A stretch of 64,000 nucleotides of DNA from NCBI RefSeq assembly GCF_002251385.1, contig NZ_NPJJ01000025.1, positions 1 to 64,000 on the forward strand. Direction: 5' to 3'. The translations under genes and the position numbers were made by a program. This document shows, piece after piece, positions 26,270 to 35,678 of the stretch. Source of the stretch: Prevotella sp. P5-108 (GTDB lineage: Bacteria; Bacteroidota; Bacteroidia; Bacteroidales; Bacteroidaceae). The first letter of the stretch is position 1. Each line of letters begins with the position of its first letter. Below the pieces are notes generated by a model. The model searched no databases, had not been told where the DNA came from, and worked only from the letters and a program-made list of their open reading frames with translations.

Positions 26270-29113
26270 TTACAGACACACCTTGCGGGTTACGGTACCT
26301 CTGTTGGTATAAACGCTCACGACATATATTCCATGGGGCAGGCTGTTCAGGTCGGCCTGGTTTGCCTTTCCGCTCCATACGGTGGCTCCGGTGGTCGAGG
26401 CTACGCTCAGCCTTACCACGCTGACGCCCTCGGCGGTGCTTACGCTTACCACGCCCTCGCGGCAGCTTATGGTTGCTCCCGCAGCCGATGCCTCCGTTGT
26501 GATTTCATCCACTCCTGTGGCATCCACCACGCTTATTTCGCGGTAGTAGTTGGCCAGTCCGTCGGCACCCACATACGAGCCGCTCTCCGACTTATACTCC
26601 ACCATAGGCATATAGGTGCCTACAGCCACGGTGGGGGTGTAGTTGAAGTTGAAGGTCACGTCATCACCGGCTTTTCCGTTGCTGATGCGCTTCATCAATA
26701 CGAGTTCGCCGCCGGTATTGGTAAACTGGCGCAGACGCAGATAGACATAGTTGGAATAGTCTTTATTAAGGTGTACCACCAGTTGGCCGGCAGATTTCTT
26801 GCCGGGCGAGAGCACGTTGTCGAGCTTCATGCTCTTCACCTTAATCGCCAGTTCGCTGTTGGGGGCGATGGTGACAGTGGTCTTCACTTCGGGCTGGGCG
26901 ATGGTGAGCGCCTTGCCGTTCTCGCCGACGGCTGTCACAGCGAGTGTATAGGTGCCGGCGTCGATGTTGAGATAGCGTCCCAGTGTGAAGGTCTTCTCTT
27001 CGCCCTGTTTGAAGGTATAGTCGGTCTGACGCAGCACGTAGCTATGCTCGGGGTCATTGACATCCTGCAGACGGGTTACCACGCCAGCCTTGCCCGCAGC
27101 GCCGAAGTTGCGCACCGCAAAGCCCAGCATGAGCATATCGCCCTGCTTCAGGGTTTGGGCAGCGTCGTTTGTGGTCCATTCCATGCGCTGGGTGACGCCC
27201 AGGATGGGCTCTGAGGTCTTGTCGAGCACCTCTACCTCGGTGCGGCCTACGGCGCTGTCGTCAAAGGGATATGCCTCGTAGCCCTCGGCATAGGCTGTGA
27301 CGGTGTAGCTGCCCGGTGTGGCAGTCTCTGGCAGAGCCACGAGCACCGAGGCGTTATAGTCGCTCTCCTCGTATACGCTTGCCGAAATCTTGCCGGTGAT
27401 TACCTCCTCGGGGTTGGCTTTCGAGGTCATCGCCACCACCACCGATTTCAGTTGCATATCATCGCCGCCGTTGTGCAGCTTCACTCTGAAGAGCGCAGCT
27501 CCGCCGGCGTGTATCTCGTTGTTGCATGTGATTGGGGCGAGCAGTTTTACGCGTGGTGTCACGGCGTGAACTTCTCCCAGCACCACCTTGCCGCCCTCTA
27601 CGGTCATGTCTACATATCTGGGGAATCCCGTATAGTGGCGCACCACCTGCCATGTCTTGGCGCCTTTGGCCTTGTAGGCAAAGCGGATTTCGTATGCGCC
27701 GTCAGCCAGTCCGTCGGCTGTAGCGGTGATGTCGCGCATGGTCACATAGGCTGTTCCCGACTTGCTGCCAGCATAGCCTTTCACGTTGAGGCTTTCCTCC
27801 TTGAGCACCTTCTTGATGACGCCGTTCTGGGTGATGACAGCTGCCAGAGCACCGTCGAAGTCGTCGGTATCGAGGTTTTCGAGGATGGTCATCAGGCTGA
27901 ACGAGTTGCCGCCATAGGGAGTGATAGAGAGTCTCACGCTGCCATAGAGAGGCAGTTCCACATCGCCTTCGCTCTCGGTGGCAGGCCGTATGCCCGTCAC
28001 CATCTCCTGGTCGCGGTTGTAGCCACCGCTTCCGCCGCCTTCACCCAAGTCCGAGGGGTTCAGACGGTTTACGAGGAAGTATCCGTTGCTGTCGCCATAC
28101 CATCCCCAGTTGATGTGCACATAGCCGTTGTCATCATATCCGTCGCAGACAAAGGCGTGGCCACCCTGTCCGGCATCGCTCGCACCGCCGTAGTAGACGG
28201 GGCGTCCGGCGTCCAGCTCAGCCTTGATGATATTCATCCACTCGGTAGTGCCGTAGTAGCTGCGCTTGCGCAGGGTGACGTGCTTGTCGTAGCCGAAATA
28301 GTTCTTCAGCGCGCCGGGCACCATCATGGGCGAGGCGCCGCTGCCAGCCTTCTCGTATTCCATCTCTACAGCCACGCCGAAGTGGGCTGCCAGCTTAGCC
28401 ACAGCGTCGCGCTGGGCGATGGAGAATATGCCGTTGCGCTTGTAGTAAGCCAGCATGTTGTCCCAGTCATAGGTGGTCTCGCCGAAGTTGGCAGAGAGTT
28501 CTATACCCTTAACGGTGCAGGTCTTCTCGCCTGTTCCGCGGGTGGGATATTTGTAGTAGCGCATAATCTGCGTAGCTGCCGTAGCCACACAGCCTGTGTA
28601 GTAGTGCACGGTCTTGCCTCCGTCGCTATAGGTGGGACACATGTCGTTGAAGGGTGCGTCCTGACCCCAGCGTATGTTGTCGAGTAGCGGAGCCACCACC
28701 ACTTTGGCGCCGGCGCGTGCCGGGGTATCGGCAGCCAGCGAGTCGTTGTGCCAGTAGGCTTCCACGTAGCGGGCGTAGAGTTCCATCCACGAGCGCAGGC
28801 TTGCAGGTGCGCCGTCGAGGGTGAAGCGGCCGCGGTCGGCATAGGCTATGACATTGGCAAAGCGGTCCTCGCCCGAGACGATGACAAAGCCCTCGTCATC
28901 GCCGGCATTGAACACGTAGTAGGGTTGTATCTCCTTGGCACCCGACTTTGCCACAGCCATGTGGCGCAGCACAGTCTTGGCAGAGGCGTTGGGGCGCTGT
29001 GTGATGAAGCTGCGTGCCATCTGCTCTGCCTGGGCTTGGGTGACGGGATTGGCCATCATGTGGCCCACGGTCACTGCTATGAGCAGGAAAAGAATGGATA
29101 ATCTGCGTATCAT
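26270..29113 (-). CDS. C10 (streptopain-like) cysteine peptidase with T9SS-type tail
   Basis: A 947-residue secreted protease. A signal peptide (IRRLSILFLLIAVTVGHMM) and an inhibitory-type propeptide precede the papain-like C10 domain. The catalytic Cys is in YYTGCVATAATQIM (about C175) and the His is in GGHAFVCDGYD (about H319), followed by HINWGWYGDSNGYFLVN; the spacing matches streptopain. The C-terminal 550 residues are several beta-sandwich modules and a Por-secretion-like tail (LPHGIYVVSVYTNRG). The family includes SpeB and B. fragilis/P. gingivalis relatives, so host or dietary protein degradation is likely. The final tail predicts type IX secretion, by inference. Confidence 0.92.
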   Translation of the reverse strand: MIRRLSILFLLIAVTVGHMMANPVTQAQAEQMARSFITQRPNASAKTVLRHMAVAKSGAKEIQPYYVFNAGDDEGFVIVSGEDRFANVIAYADRGRFTLDGAPASLRSWMELYARYVEAYWHNDSLAADTPARAGAKVVVAPLLDNIRWGQDAPFNDMCPTYSDGGKTVHYYTGCVATAATQIMRYYKYPTRGTGEKTCTVKGIELSANFGETTYDWDNMLAYYKRNGIFSIAQRDAVAKLAAHFGVAVEMEYEKAGSGASPMMVPGALKNYFGYDKHVTLRKRSYYGTTEWMNIIKAELDAGRPVYYGGASDAGQGGHAFVCDGYDDNGYVHINWGWYGDSNGYFLVNRLNPSDLGEGGGSGGYNRDQEMVTGIRPATESEGDVELPLYGSVRLSITPYGGNSFSLMTILENLDTDDFDGALAAVITQNGVIKKVLKEESLNVKGYAGSKSGTAYVTMRDITATADGLADGAYEIRFAYKAKGAKTWQVVRHYTGFPRYVDMTVEGGKVVLGEVHAVTPRVKLLAPITCNNEIHAGGAALFRVKLHNGGDDMQLKSVVVAMTSKANPEEVITGKISASVYEESDYNASVLVALPETATPGSYTVTAYAEGYEAYPFDDSAVGRTEVEVLDKTSEPILGVTQRMEWTTNDAAQTLKQGDMLMLGFAVRNFGAAGKAGVVTRLQDVNDPEHSYVLRQTDYTFKQGEEKTFTLGRYLNIDAGTYTLAVTAVGENGKALTIAQPEVKTTVTIAPNSELAIKVKSMKLDNVLSPGKKSAGQLVVHLNKDYSNYVYLRLRQFTNTGGELVLMKRISNGKAGDDVTFNFNYTPTVAVGTYMPMVEYKSESGSYVGADGLANYYREISVVDATGVDEITTEASAAGATISCREGVVSVSTAEGVSVVRLSVASTTGATVWSGKANQADLNSLPHGIYVVSVYTNRGTVTRKVCL

Positions 29114-29127
29114 TGGGATTAAATTTG

Positions 29128-29166
29128 AAAAAGGCAGTCCGTGCCTCTATGGGCGTGCGGACTACC
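29128..29166 (-). terminator. Terminator of the Fn3 protein gene
   Basis: GGCAGTCCG (29133-29141) pairs with CGGACTACC (29158-29166), allowing one wobble. On the minus strand the stem is immediately followed by five Ts (29132-29128). It lies between two codirectional genes, so the C10 gene probably has its own transcription start. Confidence 0.7.
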
Positions 29167-29187
29167 TTTATTATTTATAGGGGGTGA

Positions 29188-31065
29188 TTAAAGTGCCAGT
29201 TTGAATGACTTGTTGGCGGCGCGAACCACTACCACCTGGCGCTGGGCCACGCTCAGAGTGTTGGCGCCAGCCTTGCCATAGGTCTGGGCAATCAGACGGC
29301 CGGTGAGGTCGTACACGGCTATGCGGCCGGCTGTGGCGAGGCTTACGCTGATGGTGCCGTTGTCGGCCTTGACCACTACGTCGCCCTGGTTGTCCACGTT
29401 GTCGATGCCTACCGAACCACTCAGACTCACCTCTATCTTGTTGGACTCGTCAGAGTACAGGTCGGCCAGCTCGCCGTCTACTACGGTCAGACCGATGGCG
29501 TTCACGGTATAGTTGTATACGGTGTTGTCCTCGGGCGAGTCGATGGTGAAGTCGTAGTAGGTATCTTCGGTCTCGTTGACGCTTATCGCAGTGGTCACCT
29601 TAGCGCCGGCAGGCATCTTCTGCTCCACGTTGATGGCGTCGAAGAATATCTTGTTGGTGGTGCCACCGTTCTCGTACGAGAACATGATGTACGATGTGGC
29701 TGCGCCCTTGGTAAACTCTACCTTGTAGTCGGCAAATCCCTTGTGGGTGGTCACGGTCTTGCTCTCCAGAGGTGTGCCCTCAAATCCGTCGACGTTGGGG
29801 TCGGTGTCATAGAGGCTCACGGTGACCTTGCTGCCTGAGGTGTATTGGCCATAGGCGCCCTCTGCCATGTTGAAGTTCACGGTGCAAGCGCCGTTGTCGG
29901 CTGTGAGGTCCAGTTTGGGTGTGGTCAGCGAACTGGTCTTGCTATAGGGCGACAGTACCATGTATCCCGAAGCCAGAGCAAAGTCTACTGCACTCCATCC
30001 GGGGGTCTTGGTATAGCTGTCAAACTCGCTCAGCAGTCCGAACTCCACTTTCTCCAGCGAGCCCATGGTCACCTTGGCAAAGTCATCGTCCAGCACCTTG
30101 ACCGTGGTGGCTGCCTGCAGCGTCTTGGTCTTGGTCAGGTTCACGGCATATCTCTTCGCCTCAGCCACAGCCTCCCAGTTGGCTCTGAAGGAGGTGGCTG
30201 TCACGCCTGTGGCAGCGATGGCTTTGGGGGCGTCGATGCTCTTGAGCACGCGGATGACCTCGATTTCGTCAGAGTAGTCCGATACGTTGCCATTCTTGTT
30301 GCGGCCGCGCACGGTGTAGTAGTAGGTCTTGCTGGCGTCCAGTCCTTCCACCTTCTTCTCTACGGTGCTGGCGTAAGCAGACACTACCTTTACCACCTCG
30401 TCCTTGAGCACATACTTCTTGGAACCATTGTCGGCCTTGGAGTAGACATCGAGCAGATAGTCTTTATTGGTACGGTCGTGGGCCCACTTGGCGGTGAAGG
30501 ACACGCCGTCGGCCTGTGAGGGCAGCTCGGGCACGGGTACAGCCACGATAGTGGGGCTGGTGACAGCCTTGATTTCATCGATGAAGAAGCCTTCAAACAG
30601 CGGGGTAATCTTTAATCTCGAGCTGGATGACACAGAGCCTACATATAATGTCACGTTATGCCACTTGTTGTCGTTGAAGACCACCTGCTTTTTGATAGAG
30701 TAGCCCAAAGCGAAGGTAATGGCTTCTCCGTAGTCGGCTGCGGCACGCACATGGGCTGTAATCTTAAGCACCTGGGTAGATACTGCTTTCTTCAGATTGC
30801 CAGTCTCGAGAGCTCCCGAACCGGCAACCTTGAGTTTGCCGCCGGCATCATAGACCTTGGTGCAGCTGCTGCTCCAGCCCAGTTTCTTGAGTTTGCCGCT
30901 GTAGCCGCCGATGTCGGTAGTGGCGGGAGCGTCTTCGCTACCCTCGGTGAAGGAGTCGAAGTTCTCGTCGATTACCACGGTCACATTGTCGTCCTGGCCC
31001 GATGCCGGAACTGCAAAGGCAAATGCTGAAAGGAGCATTGCCATCATGAGTAGTTTTTTTGTCAT
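29188..31065 (-). CDS. Secreted choice-of-anchor/Fn3 protein with T9SS-type tail
   Basis: About 625 residues with signal peptide MTKKLLMMAMLLSAFAFAVPASGQ. Two jelly-roll (choice-of-anchor/MAM-like) regions are suggested by ENFDSFTEGSEDAP and, later, DDFAKVTMGSLEKVE. Between them are two Fn3-type domains (VPELPSQADGVSFTAKWAHD; DAPKAIAATGVTATSFRANW). The C-terminus (IAVYDLTGRLIAQTYG) is a Por-secretion-like sorting domain. No catalytic motif is visible, so an adhesive or binding role is likely but unproven. The start at 31065 gives the only plausible signal peptide; the frame extends upstream without one. Confidence 0.82.
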   Translation of the reverse strand: MTKKLLMMAMLLSAFAFAVPASGQDDNVTVVIDENFDSFTEGSEDAPATTDIGGYSGKLKKLGWSSSCTKVYDAGGKLKVAGSGALETGNLKKAVSTQVLKITAHVRAAADYGEAITFALGYSIKKQVVFNDNKWHNVTLYVGSVSSSSRLKITPLFEGFFIDEIKAVTSPTIVAVPVPELPSQADGVSFTAKWAHDRTNKDYLLDVYSKADNGSKKYVLKDEVVKVVSAYASTVEKKVEGLDASKTYYYTVRGRNKNGNVSDYSDEIEVIRVLKSIDAPKAIAATGVTATSFRANWEAVAEAKRYAVNLTKTKTLQAATTVKVLDDDFAKVTMGSLEKVEFGLLSEFDSYTKTPGWSAVDFALASGYMVLSPYSKTSSLTTPKLDLTADNGACTVNFNMAEGAYGQYTSGSKVTVSLYDTDPNVDGFEGTPLESKTVTTHKGFADYKVEFTKGAATSYIMFSYENGGTTNKIFFDAINVEQKMPAGAKVTTAISVNETEDTYYDFTIDSPEDNTVYNYTVNAIGLTVVDGELADLYSDESNKIEVSLSGSVGIDNVDNQGDVVVKADNGTISVSLATAGRIAVYDLTGRLIAQTYGKAGANTLSVAQRQVVVVRAANKSFKLAL

Positions 31066-31328
31066 ATCGTTCTGTTTTAGATTTGTTTCTTTCCTCATTA
31101 TCCGTAAGTTTGCCCTCTCCGGGCAGTCTCTTTTCACTGTGGTGATGCCGAAGATGGCAGGAATTATCATTTTTGGTGGCGCACAGGTAACAAAATATTA
31201 CAAAATAACCATGTATTTACTCCAGAAATATCACTTTACTGCCTGTTTTTCTGACATTTGTCATGATTTTCGGTGATTTTTGTTAGCTTCGTGTTCGCTT
31301 TTGCCGTCTTTATGATTGTCGGTGCTGC

Positions 31329-31389
31329 CGCCGAGGGCATCTCGGCGGTCGTCGGGATGGTCACGAGGGTCGCCGAGATGCCCTCGGCG
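31329..31389. repeat. Perfect 19-bp inverted repeat upstream of the AraC gene
   Basis: CGCCGAGGGCATCTCGGCG (31329-31347) is exactly complementary to 31371-31389, with a 23-nt loop. It lies between divergent genes, about 90 bp upstream of the AraC -7 box, and has no U-tract. The rest of 31066-31575 shows no supported gene. Two promoter-like sites are noted separately. Confidence 0.85.
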
Positions 31390-31475
31390 ACAGCCGCCAT
31401 GACTTCGGAAGTAAGAATTGAGGGGGATAACGTAAAAATAGGCGCCAAAGCCGCCTGTTTCTGCGATTTTATTGT

Positions 31476-31483
31476 TACTTTTG
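31476..31483 (+). promoter_or_regulatory. -7 box of the AraC-type gene (putative)
   Basis: TACTTTTG fits TAnnTTTG and lies 92 bp before the chosen AraC start. The -33 region lacks a well-spaced TTTG (closest is TTTC at 31458), as may be expected for an activator-dependent promoter. Confidence 0.4.
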
Positions 31484-31575
31484 CCCCAAATGTCGGGGGC
31501 GCAGGCCCGCTCTCCGTTGCGGCATTGCCGTGCAGCCATGCAGCAAGCGCCTCTGACCATGAAGACTCTAATGGC

Positions 31576-32409
31576 ATGAACCAGAAGATATACAACCTGG
31601 AGGATTTTGCCACCCAATATCATCTCAGCGATATATTTGGTGCCTATGCCGCCCACTTGGCTGTCACAGCCGGGGAGGGCGCGACGCTCGTCGACATGAT
31701 GGCCGAGCGCACGCTCTTTACCAAGCTGCTGCTGGTGGAGCGGGGCAGCTGCCGGCTCGTCGACGCCGACGGCGAGGGCCCCGATGCGGTACTCTCTCGG
31801 GCTTCGCTCCTGGTGGTGTCGGTCCGCGACACGGCGCAGCTGCACGATGTGTCGCCCGACTTCGAGGCCGAGTGCGTGCTGGTCGACGAGTCGTTTGCGC
31901 TGCATGCCTCACACTACCGCCTCACCGACGAGAAATACAAGAGCATGCAGGATATCTTCCACTTCATGCGCGATATCGTGCGCCACCAGCACATCAACAA
32001 GATAGAGATGATACAGAGCATGGTCAACGTGCTGCGCCTCATCATCGACGAGCTGCCCTACACGCAGCGCTCTATCTCCCACGACTTGGGTCATAAGAAG
32101 GCGGTCTACGAAGTGTTCCTCCACCATCTTTATCGCAACTTCCGCAAGGAACGCCAGATACGTTTCTATGCCGACAAGCTCAATCTGTCTGCCCCTTATC
32201 TCTCCCGGCTGGTCAAGGAGATAAGCGGCTCTACCATCAATGACCATGTCACCTCGCTGCTCTACAAGGAAATCTGCAATATGCTTACCCAGACCGACAT
32301 GACTATGGGCGAGATAGCCGACCACTTGAACTTCAGCGACCAGAGTGCCCTCACCAACTTCTTCAAGCAGCGCTCGGGCATGACGCCCATAGCCTATCGC
32401 AACCGATAG
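31576..32409 (+). CDS. AraC-family transcriptional regulator
   Basis: About 277 residues. An N-terminal cupin-like sensor half (MNQKIYNLEDF onward) and a C-terminal double helix-turn-helix: RQIRFYADKLNLSAPYLSRLVKEISGSTINDHV and MTMGEIADHLNFSDQSALTNFFKQRSGMTPIAYR. I start at 31576 because the upstream open sequence is low-complexity intergenic DNA containing the hairpin and the -7 box. Neighbours are a divergent secreted protein gene and convergent aspA; the target is unknown. Confidence 0.9.
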   Translation: MNQKIYNLEDFATQYHLSDIFGAYAAHLAVTAGEGATLVDMMAERTLFTKLLLVERGSCRLVDADGEGPDAVLSRASLLVVSVRDTAQLHDVSPDFEAECVLVDESFALHASHYRLTDEKYKSMQDIFHFMRDIVRHQHINKIEMIQSMVNVLRLIIDELPYTQRSISHDLGHKKAVYEVFLHHLYRNFRKERQIRFYADKLNLSAPYLSRLVKEISGSTINDHVTSLLYKEICNMLTQTDMTMGEIADHLNFSDQSALTNFFKQRSGMTPIAYRNR

Positions 32410-32470
32410 ACCCTCGATGGCTCCCTGCGAGTCATCGCTGTGCCCGCCGCAGCCATTCTGAAACAAAACA

Positions 32471-32520
32471 AGCCTGCAAGCCTAACCCCCGAGAGAATGA
32501 GGGGTGTCGGCCTACAGGCT
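32471..32520. terminator. Bidirectional terminator between AraC gene and aspA
   Basis: AGCCTGCAAGCC...CCCC (32471-32490) pairs with GGGGTG...GGCCTACAGGCT (32501-32520), with a few mismatches and a 10-nt loop. On the minus strand TGTTTTGTTT follows, on the plus strand CTTTACA. It lies between convergent stops. Confidence 0.75.
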
Positions 32521-32548
32521 CTTTACATACATATATATTGGGATTACA

Positions 32549-33967
32549 TTACTTCAGCGTAAACTTGTGCGACTGGAGCATCTCCTTGGGGTCGAGGGCT
32601 TTGTCCAGCTCTTCCTTGGTCATAAGTCCCTTCTCGATAACGATGTCATAGACCGAGCGGCCGGTATCGTGGGCTTCCTTGGCTACCATCGAGCTCTTCT
32701 TGTAGCCGATGATGGGGTTCAGGGCGGTCACGATGCCAATGCTGTTCTTGACCATCTCGTAGCAGTGTTCCTTGTTGACGGTGATACCGAGGATGCACTC
32801 TTCGGTAAGGGTCTCGATGACATTCCTCAGCCAAGTGAGGCTCTCGAAGAGGCTCTCTGTGATGATAGGCTCCATCACGTTGAGCTCCAGCTGGCCGGCT
32901 TCGGCGGCGAAGCTCACGGTGGTGTCGTTGCCGATGACCTTGAAGCAAACCTGGTTGGTTACCTCGGGGATGACGGGGTTCACCTTGCCGGGCATGATGG
33001 ATGAACCGGGAGCCTTGGGAGGCAGGTTGATTTCGTTGAGACCGCAGCGGGGACCTGAAGCCATGAGTCGCAGGTCGTTGCAGATTTTAGAGAGCTTGAT
33101 GGCAAGACGCTTCAGCGCTGACGAATAGCTCACATAGGCGCCGGTATCGGGCGTAGCCTCTACGAGGTCACTGGCCGAGATGAAATTCTCACCGGTGAGC
33201 TTGCTCAGATTGGCTGCGCAGAGCTTGGCAAAGCCAGGCACGGCGTTGAGACCGGTACCGATGGCAGTACCGCCCATGTTGATTTCGTGCAGCAGCTTCA
33301 CGTTGCGCTCCAGGTTGAGGATTTCCTCTTCCAGGTTGTTGGCGTAGGCCTTGAACTCCTGACCCACAGTCATAGGCACGGCGTCCTGCAGCTGTGTGCG
33401 ACCCATCTTGATGGTGTCGGTGTACTCTTCGCCCTTGTAGCGGAAGGCGCTGATGAGTCCGGTCAATGCCTTGACCAGATGGAGGTTCATGCGGATAAGC
33501 GCAAGGCGTATACTGGTGGGGTAGACGTCATTGGTACTCTGGCCACAGTTGCAGTGGTCGTTGGGAGATACATACTGGTAGTCGCCTTTCTGACGGCCAA
33601 GAATTTCGAGTGCACGGTTGGCTATCACCTCGTTGGCATTCATGTTGACCGATGTACCGGCACCGCCTTGCACCATGTCGATGGGGAAGTTCTCATGCCA
33701 CTTGCCGTCGATAATCTCACGGCAGGCTTCGGCCATGGCGCCCGAGATTTCGTCGTTGATGACTCCGAGCGAGTGGTTGGTCTGTGCGGCAGCCAGCTTG
33801 ACGTACGCGATGGCGATGATAAAGTCTGGATAGTCACACATAGTCTTGCGCGAGATGTGGTAATTGTTGATACCGCGCTGTGTCTGCACGCCATAGAGGG
33901 CGTCGGCGGGAACGTTGAGTTCGCCCAAGAGGTCGGCCTCTACTCTGAATTTCTTTTCGTCTGTCAT
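32549..33967 (-). CDS. aspA: Aspartate ammonia-lyase
   Basis: A 472-residue fumarase/aspartase-superfamily enzyme converting aspartate to fumarate and ammonia. The superfamily signature GSSIMPGKVNPVIPE is present, as are GGAGTSVNMNANEV, SPNDHCNCGQSTNDV, and GRTQLQDAVPMTVGQEF. The start MTDEKKFRVEADLLG is that of aspartases rather than class II fumarases. A Dcu-type C4-dicarboxylate transporter is encoded just upstream on the same strand. The pair supports aspartate/fumarate exchange for anaerobic fumarate respiration. A separate promoter-like box precedes it. Confidence 0.94.
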   Translation of the reverse strand: MTDEKKFRVEADLLGELNVPADALYGVQTQRGINNYHISRKTMCDYPDFIIAIAYVKLAAAQTNHSLGVINDEISGAMAEACREIIDGKWHENFPIDMVQGGAGTSVNMNANEVIANRALEILGRQKGDYQYVSPNDHCNCGQSTNDVYPTSIRLALIRMNLHLVKALTGLISAFRYKGEEYTDTIKMGRTQLQDAVPMTVGQEFKAYANNLEEEILNLERNVKLLHEINMGGTAIGTGLNAVPGFAKLCAANLSKLTGENFISASDLVEATPDTGAYVSYSSALKRLAIKLSKICNDLRLMASGPRCGLNEINLPPKAPGSSIMPGKVNPVIPEVTNQVCFKVIGNDTTVSFAAEAGQLELNVMEPIITESLFESLTWLRNVIETLTEECILGITVNKEHCYEMVKNSIGIVTALNPIIGYKKSSMVAKEAHDTGRSVYDIVIEKGLMTKEELDKALDPKEMLQSHKFTLK

Positions 33968-34038
33968 AATATAAATGGTTATATTGTTTGTATTCGTGTC
34001 TGTGATGGGTATAACCATCATCTTGGTATTTACAGGGG

Positions 34039-34046
34039 CAAAGTTA
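34039..34046 (-). promoter_or_regulatory. -7 box of aspA (putative)
   Basis: Minus strand TAACTTTG matches TAnnTTTG and lies 72 bp upstream of aspA, inside the gap after the transporter gene. No well-spaced -33 TTTG is seen. Confidence 0.4.
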
Positions 34047-34156
34047 CGCCTATTTGTTCATATTCCTTTTATAAAAAACGAACCTTTATTTGTAAAAACC
34101 TATCCCTTGCCGGTTTTTCTTTGGTTTCAGGCAGTTTGGCAGTGCCCGCCACGGTG

Positions 34157-35500
34157 CTACATGAACTGGATGATGAGATAGCCCACGCCGATGGAGACCA
34201 CGGTGGTGATGATGCCGGGCAGCTGGAAAGAGTGGTTAATCACAAATCGCCCTATACGCGTCGAGCCGGTACGGTCGAAGTTGATGGCAGCGACGGTGGT
34301 GGGGTAGTTGGGCAGGAAGAAGTAGCCGTTGACCGCCGGAAACATCGCGATGAGCGCCAGTGGCGGGATGCCGAGTCCTATGCCCAAGGGGTAGAGGGTG
34401 CGCACGGTGGCAGCCTGGGAGAAGAGCATGATGGACATGATGAAGAGGGCTATGGCGAAGAGGAAGGGATAGTGGGTGACGATGTCGGCAATGTGGTCTT
34501 TGAAGAAGGCGAGGTTGCCGTTGAAGAAGGTGTCACCCATCCAGGCTATGCCGAAGATGGCGACCAGGGCACACATGCCCGCGTCGAAGACATTGCCCTT
34601 GACGGCGGTCTGCACGCTGGCTCTGCTCACGGTGAGGATGAGCGCGGCGGTCGACATCATCACGATCTCGATGGTCTCGGGCATGGTGACGCGGTGCAGC
34701 TCGCCATCTATCATGAACGCGGGCCGCATGGTGGGGATGCTGCCAAAGAGCACCACCAGCACTACGCCCGTGAGAAACGCCAGCACGGCATACTTGGCCT
34801 TGGGGTCGGGGTTCTTGTTCATCTCGTCTATCAGACGGAGGTCCTGCTCGGGCCGTATCAGCCCCTGGCGCACGCGCTCGCAGTAGATTTCGTCTTCGTG
34901 CAGCTCTTTGCCTATGCGGTTCTGTACCCAGGCAGCCACGATGATGGCCACCAGCGAGGCGGGGATGCAGACCATGAGGATGTGCTTCAACTCGATGCCC
35001 GCGCCGCCCAACAGGTCGGTGCTGATGACGGCTGCGGTGGCTGCCGAGACGGGGCTGCCGGTGATGCCGAGCGAGGCGGCTATGGTGGCGACGCTCAGCG
35101 GCCGCTCGGGGCGTATCTTGGAGTTGGTGGCAATCTCAGAGATGATGGGCAGGAGGGAGTAGCAGGTGTGGGCGGTGCCTGCCACGAGGCAGAAGAGCCA
35201 CGTGGTGAGTGGGCCGAGGTAGGTGATGTGGGTGGGGTGGCGGCGCAGAAACCTGGCGGCGAGTCCTACGAGATAGTCCAGACCTCCGGCGGCTTGCAGG
35301 GTGGCTGCCGCCGTGATTACCGACACGATGATGAGCATCACGTCGATGGGCAGATGGCCGGGCTTGAGTCCGAAGATGAAGACGAGGATGAACACACCTA
35401 CCATGCCATAGATGCCGAGTCCTATGCCGCCCGTGCGGGCGCCCTTGAATATCAGTGCCAGTACGATGGCAAACTGTAGGAGTATGATAGCTGTCGCCAT
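34157..35500 (-). CDS. Anaerobic C4-dicarboxylate transporter, Dcu family
   Basis: About 447 residues with 10 or more hydrophobic segments, starting MATAIILLQFAIVLALIFKG. The family blocks GGLDYLVGLAARFLRRHP, TYLGPLTTWLFCLVAGTAHTCYSLLPII and ERPLSVATIAASLGITGSPVSAATA identify DcuA/DcuB. These inner-membrane antiporters exchange fumarate, malate or aspartate for succinate. DcuA versus DcuB cannot be told from sequence alone. Start at 35500 was chosen because it begins the first membrane segment; upstream codons are not hydrophobic. It is paired with aspA downstream. Confidence 0.92.
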   Translation of the reverse strand: MATAIILLQFAIVLALIFKGARTGGIGLGIYGMVGVFILVFIFGLKPGHLPIDVMLIIVSVITAAATLQAAGGLDYLVGLAARFLRRHPTHITYLGPLTTWLFCLVAGTAHTCYSLLPIISEIATNSKIRPERPLSVATIAASLGITGSPVSAATAAVISTDLLGGAGIELKHILMVCIPASLVAIIVAAWVQNRIGKELHEDEIYCERVRQGLIRPEQDLRLIDEMNKNPDPKAKYAVLAFLTGVVLVVLFGSIPTMRPAFMIDGELHRVTMPETIEIVMMSTAALILTVSRASVQTAVKGNVFDAGMCALVAIFGIAWMGDTFFNGNLAFFKDHIADIVTHYPFLFAIALFIMSIMLFSQAATVRTLYPLGIGLGIPPLALIAMFPAVNGYFFLPNYPTTVAAINFDRTGSTRIGRFVINHSFQLPGIITTVVSIGVGYLIIQFM

Positions 35501-35575
35501 GATGATTGGGTTCTCTGTTTTTAGGTTTGAGGTCGATGATGTGCCCTTGCCGTAGATTGTGGCGGGCATCAAGTG

Positions 35576-35583
35576 CAAATATA
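35576..35583 (-). promoter_or_regulatory. -7 box of the Dcu gene (putative)
   Basis: Minus strand TATATTTG matches TAnnTTTG and lies about 76 bp upstream of the transporter start. A -33 element is not clear. Confidence 0.4.
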
Positions 35584-35678
35584 CGCCATTTTCTTCAGAC
35601 TCTGCTTATAAATTCATGAGAATTGTTGGCTGCGGGCAAAAGATTTTTCGCGTGGGGCGGGTCTGCATCCATACGACA

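Noticed and set aside
31273..31575. N-terminal extension of the AraC frame
   Set aside because: It would translate through the 19-bp hairpin and the -7 box. Family similarity begins after the ATG at 31576.
33287..35479. Very long plus-strand frame opposite aspA and the Dcu gene
   Set aside because: Antisense to two clear conserved genes. GC-biased third positions make such shadow frames common here, and the peptide is low-complexity His/Val/Gly-rich.
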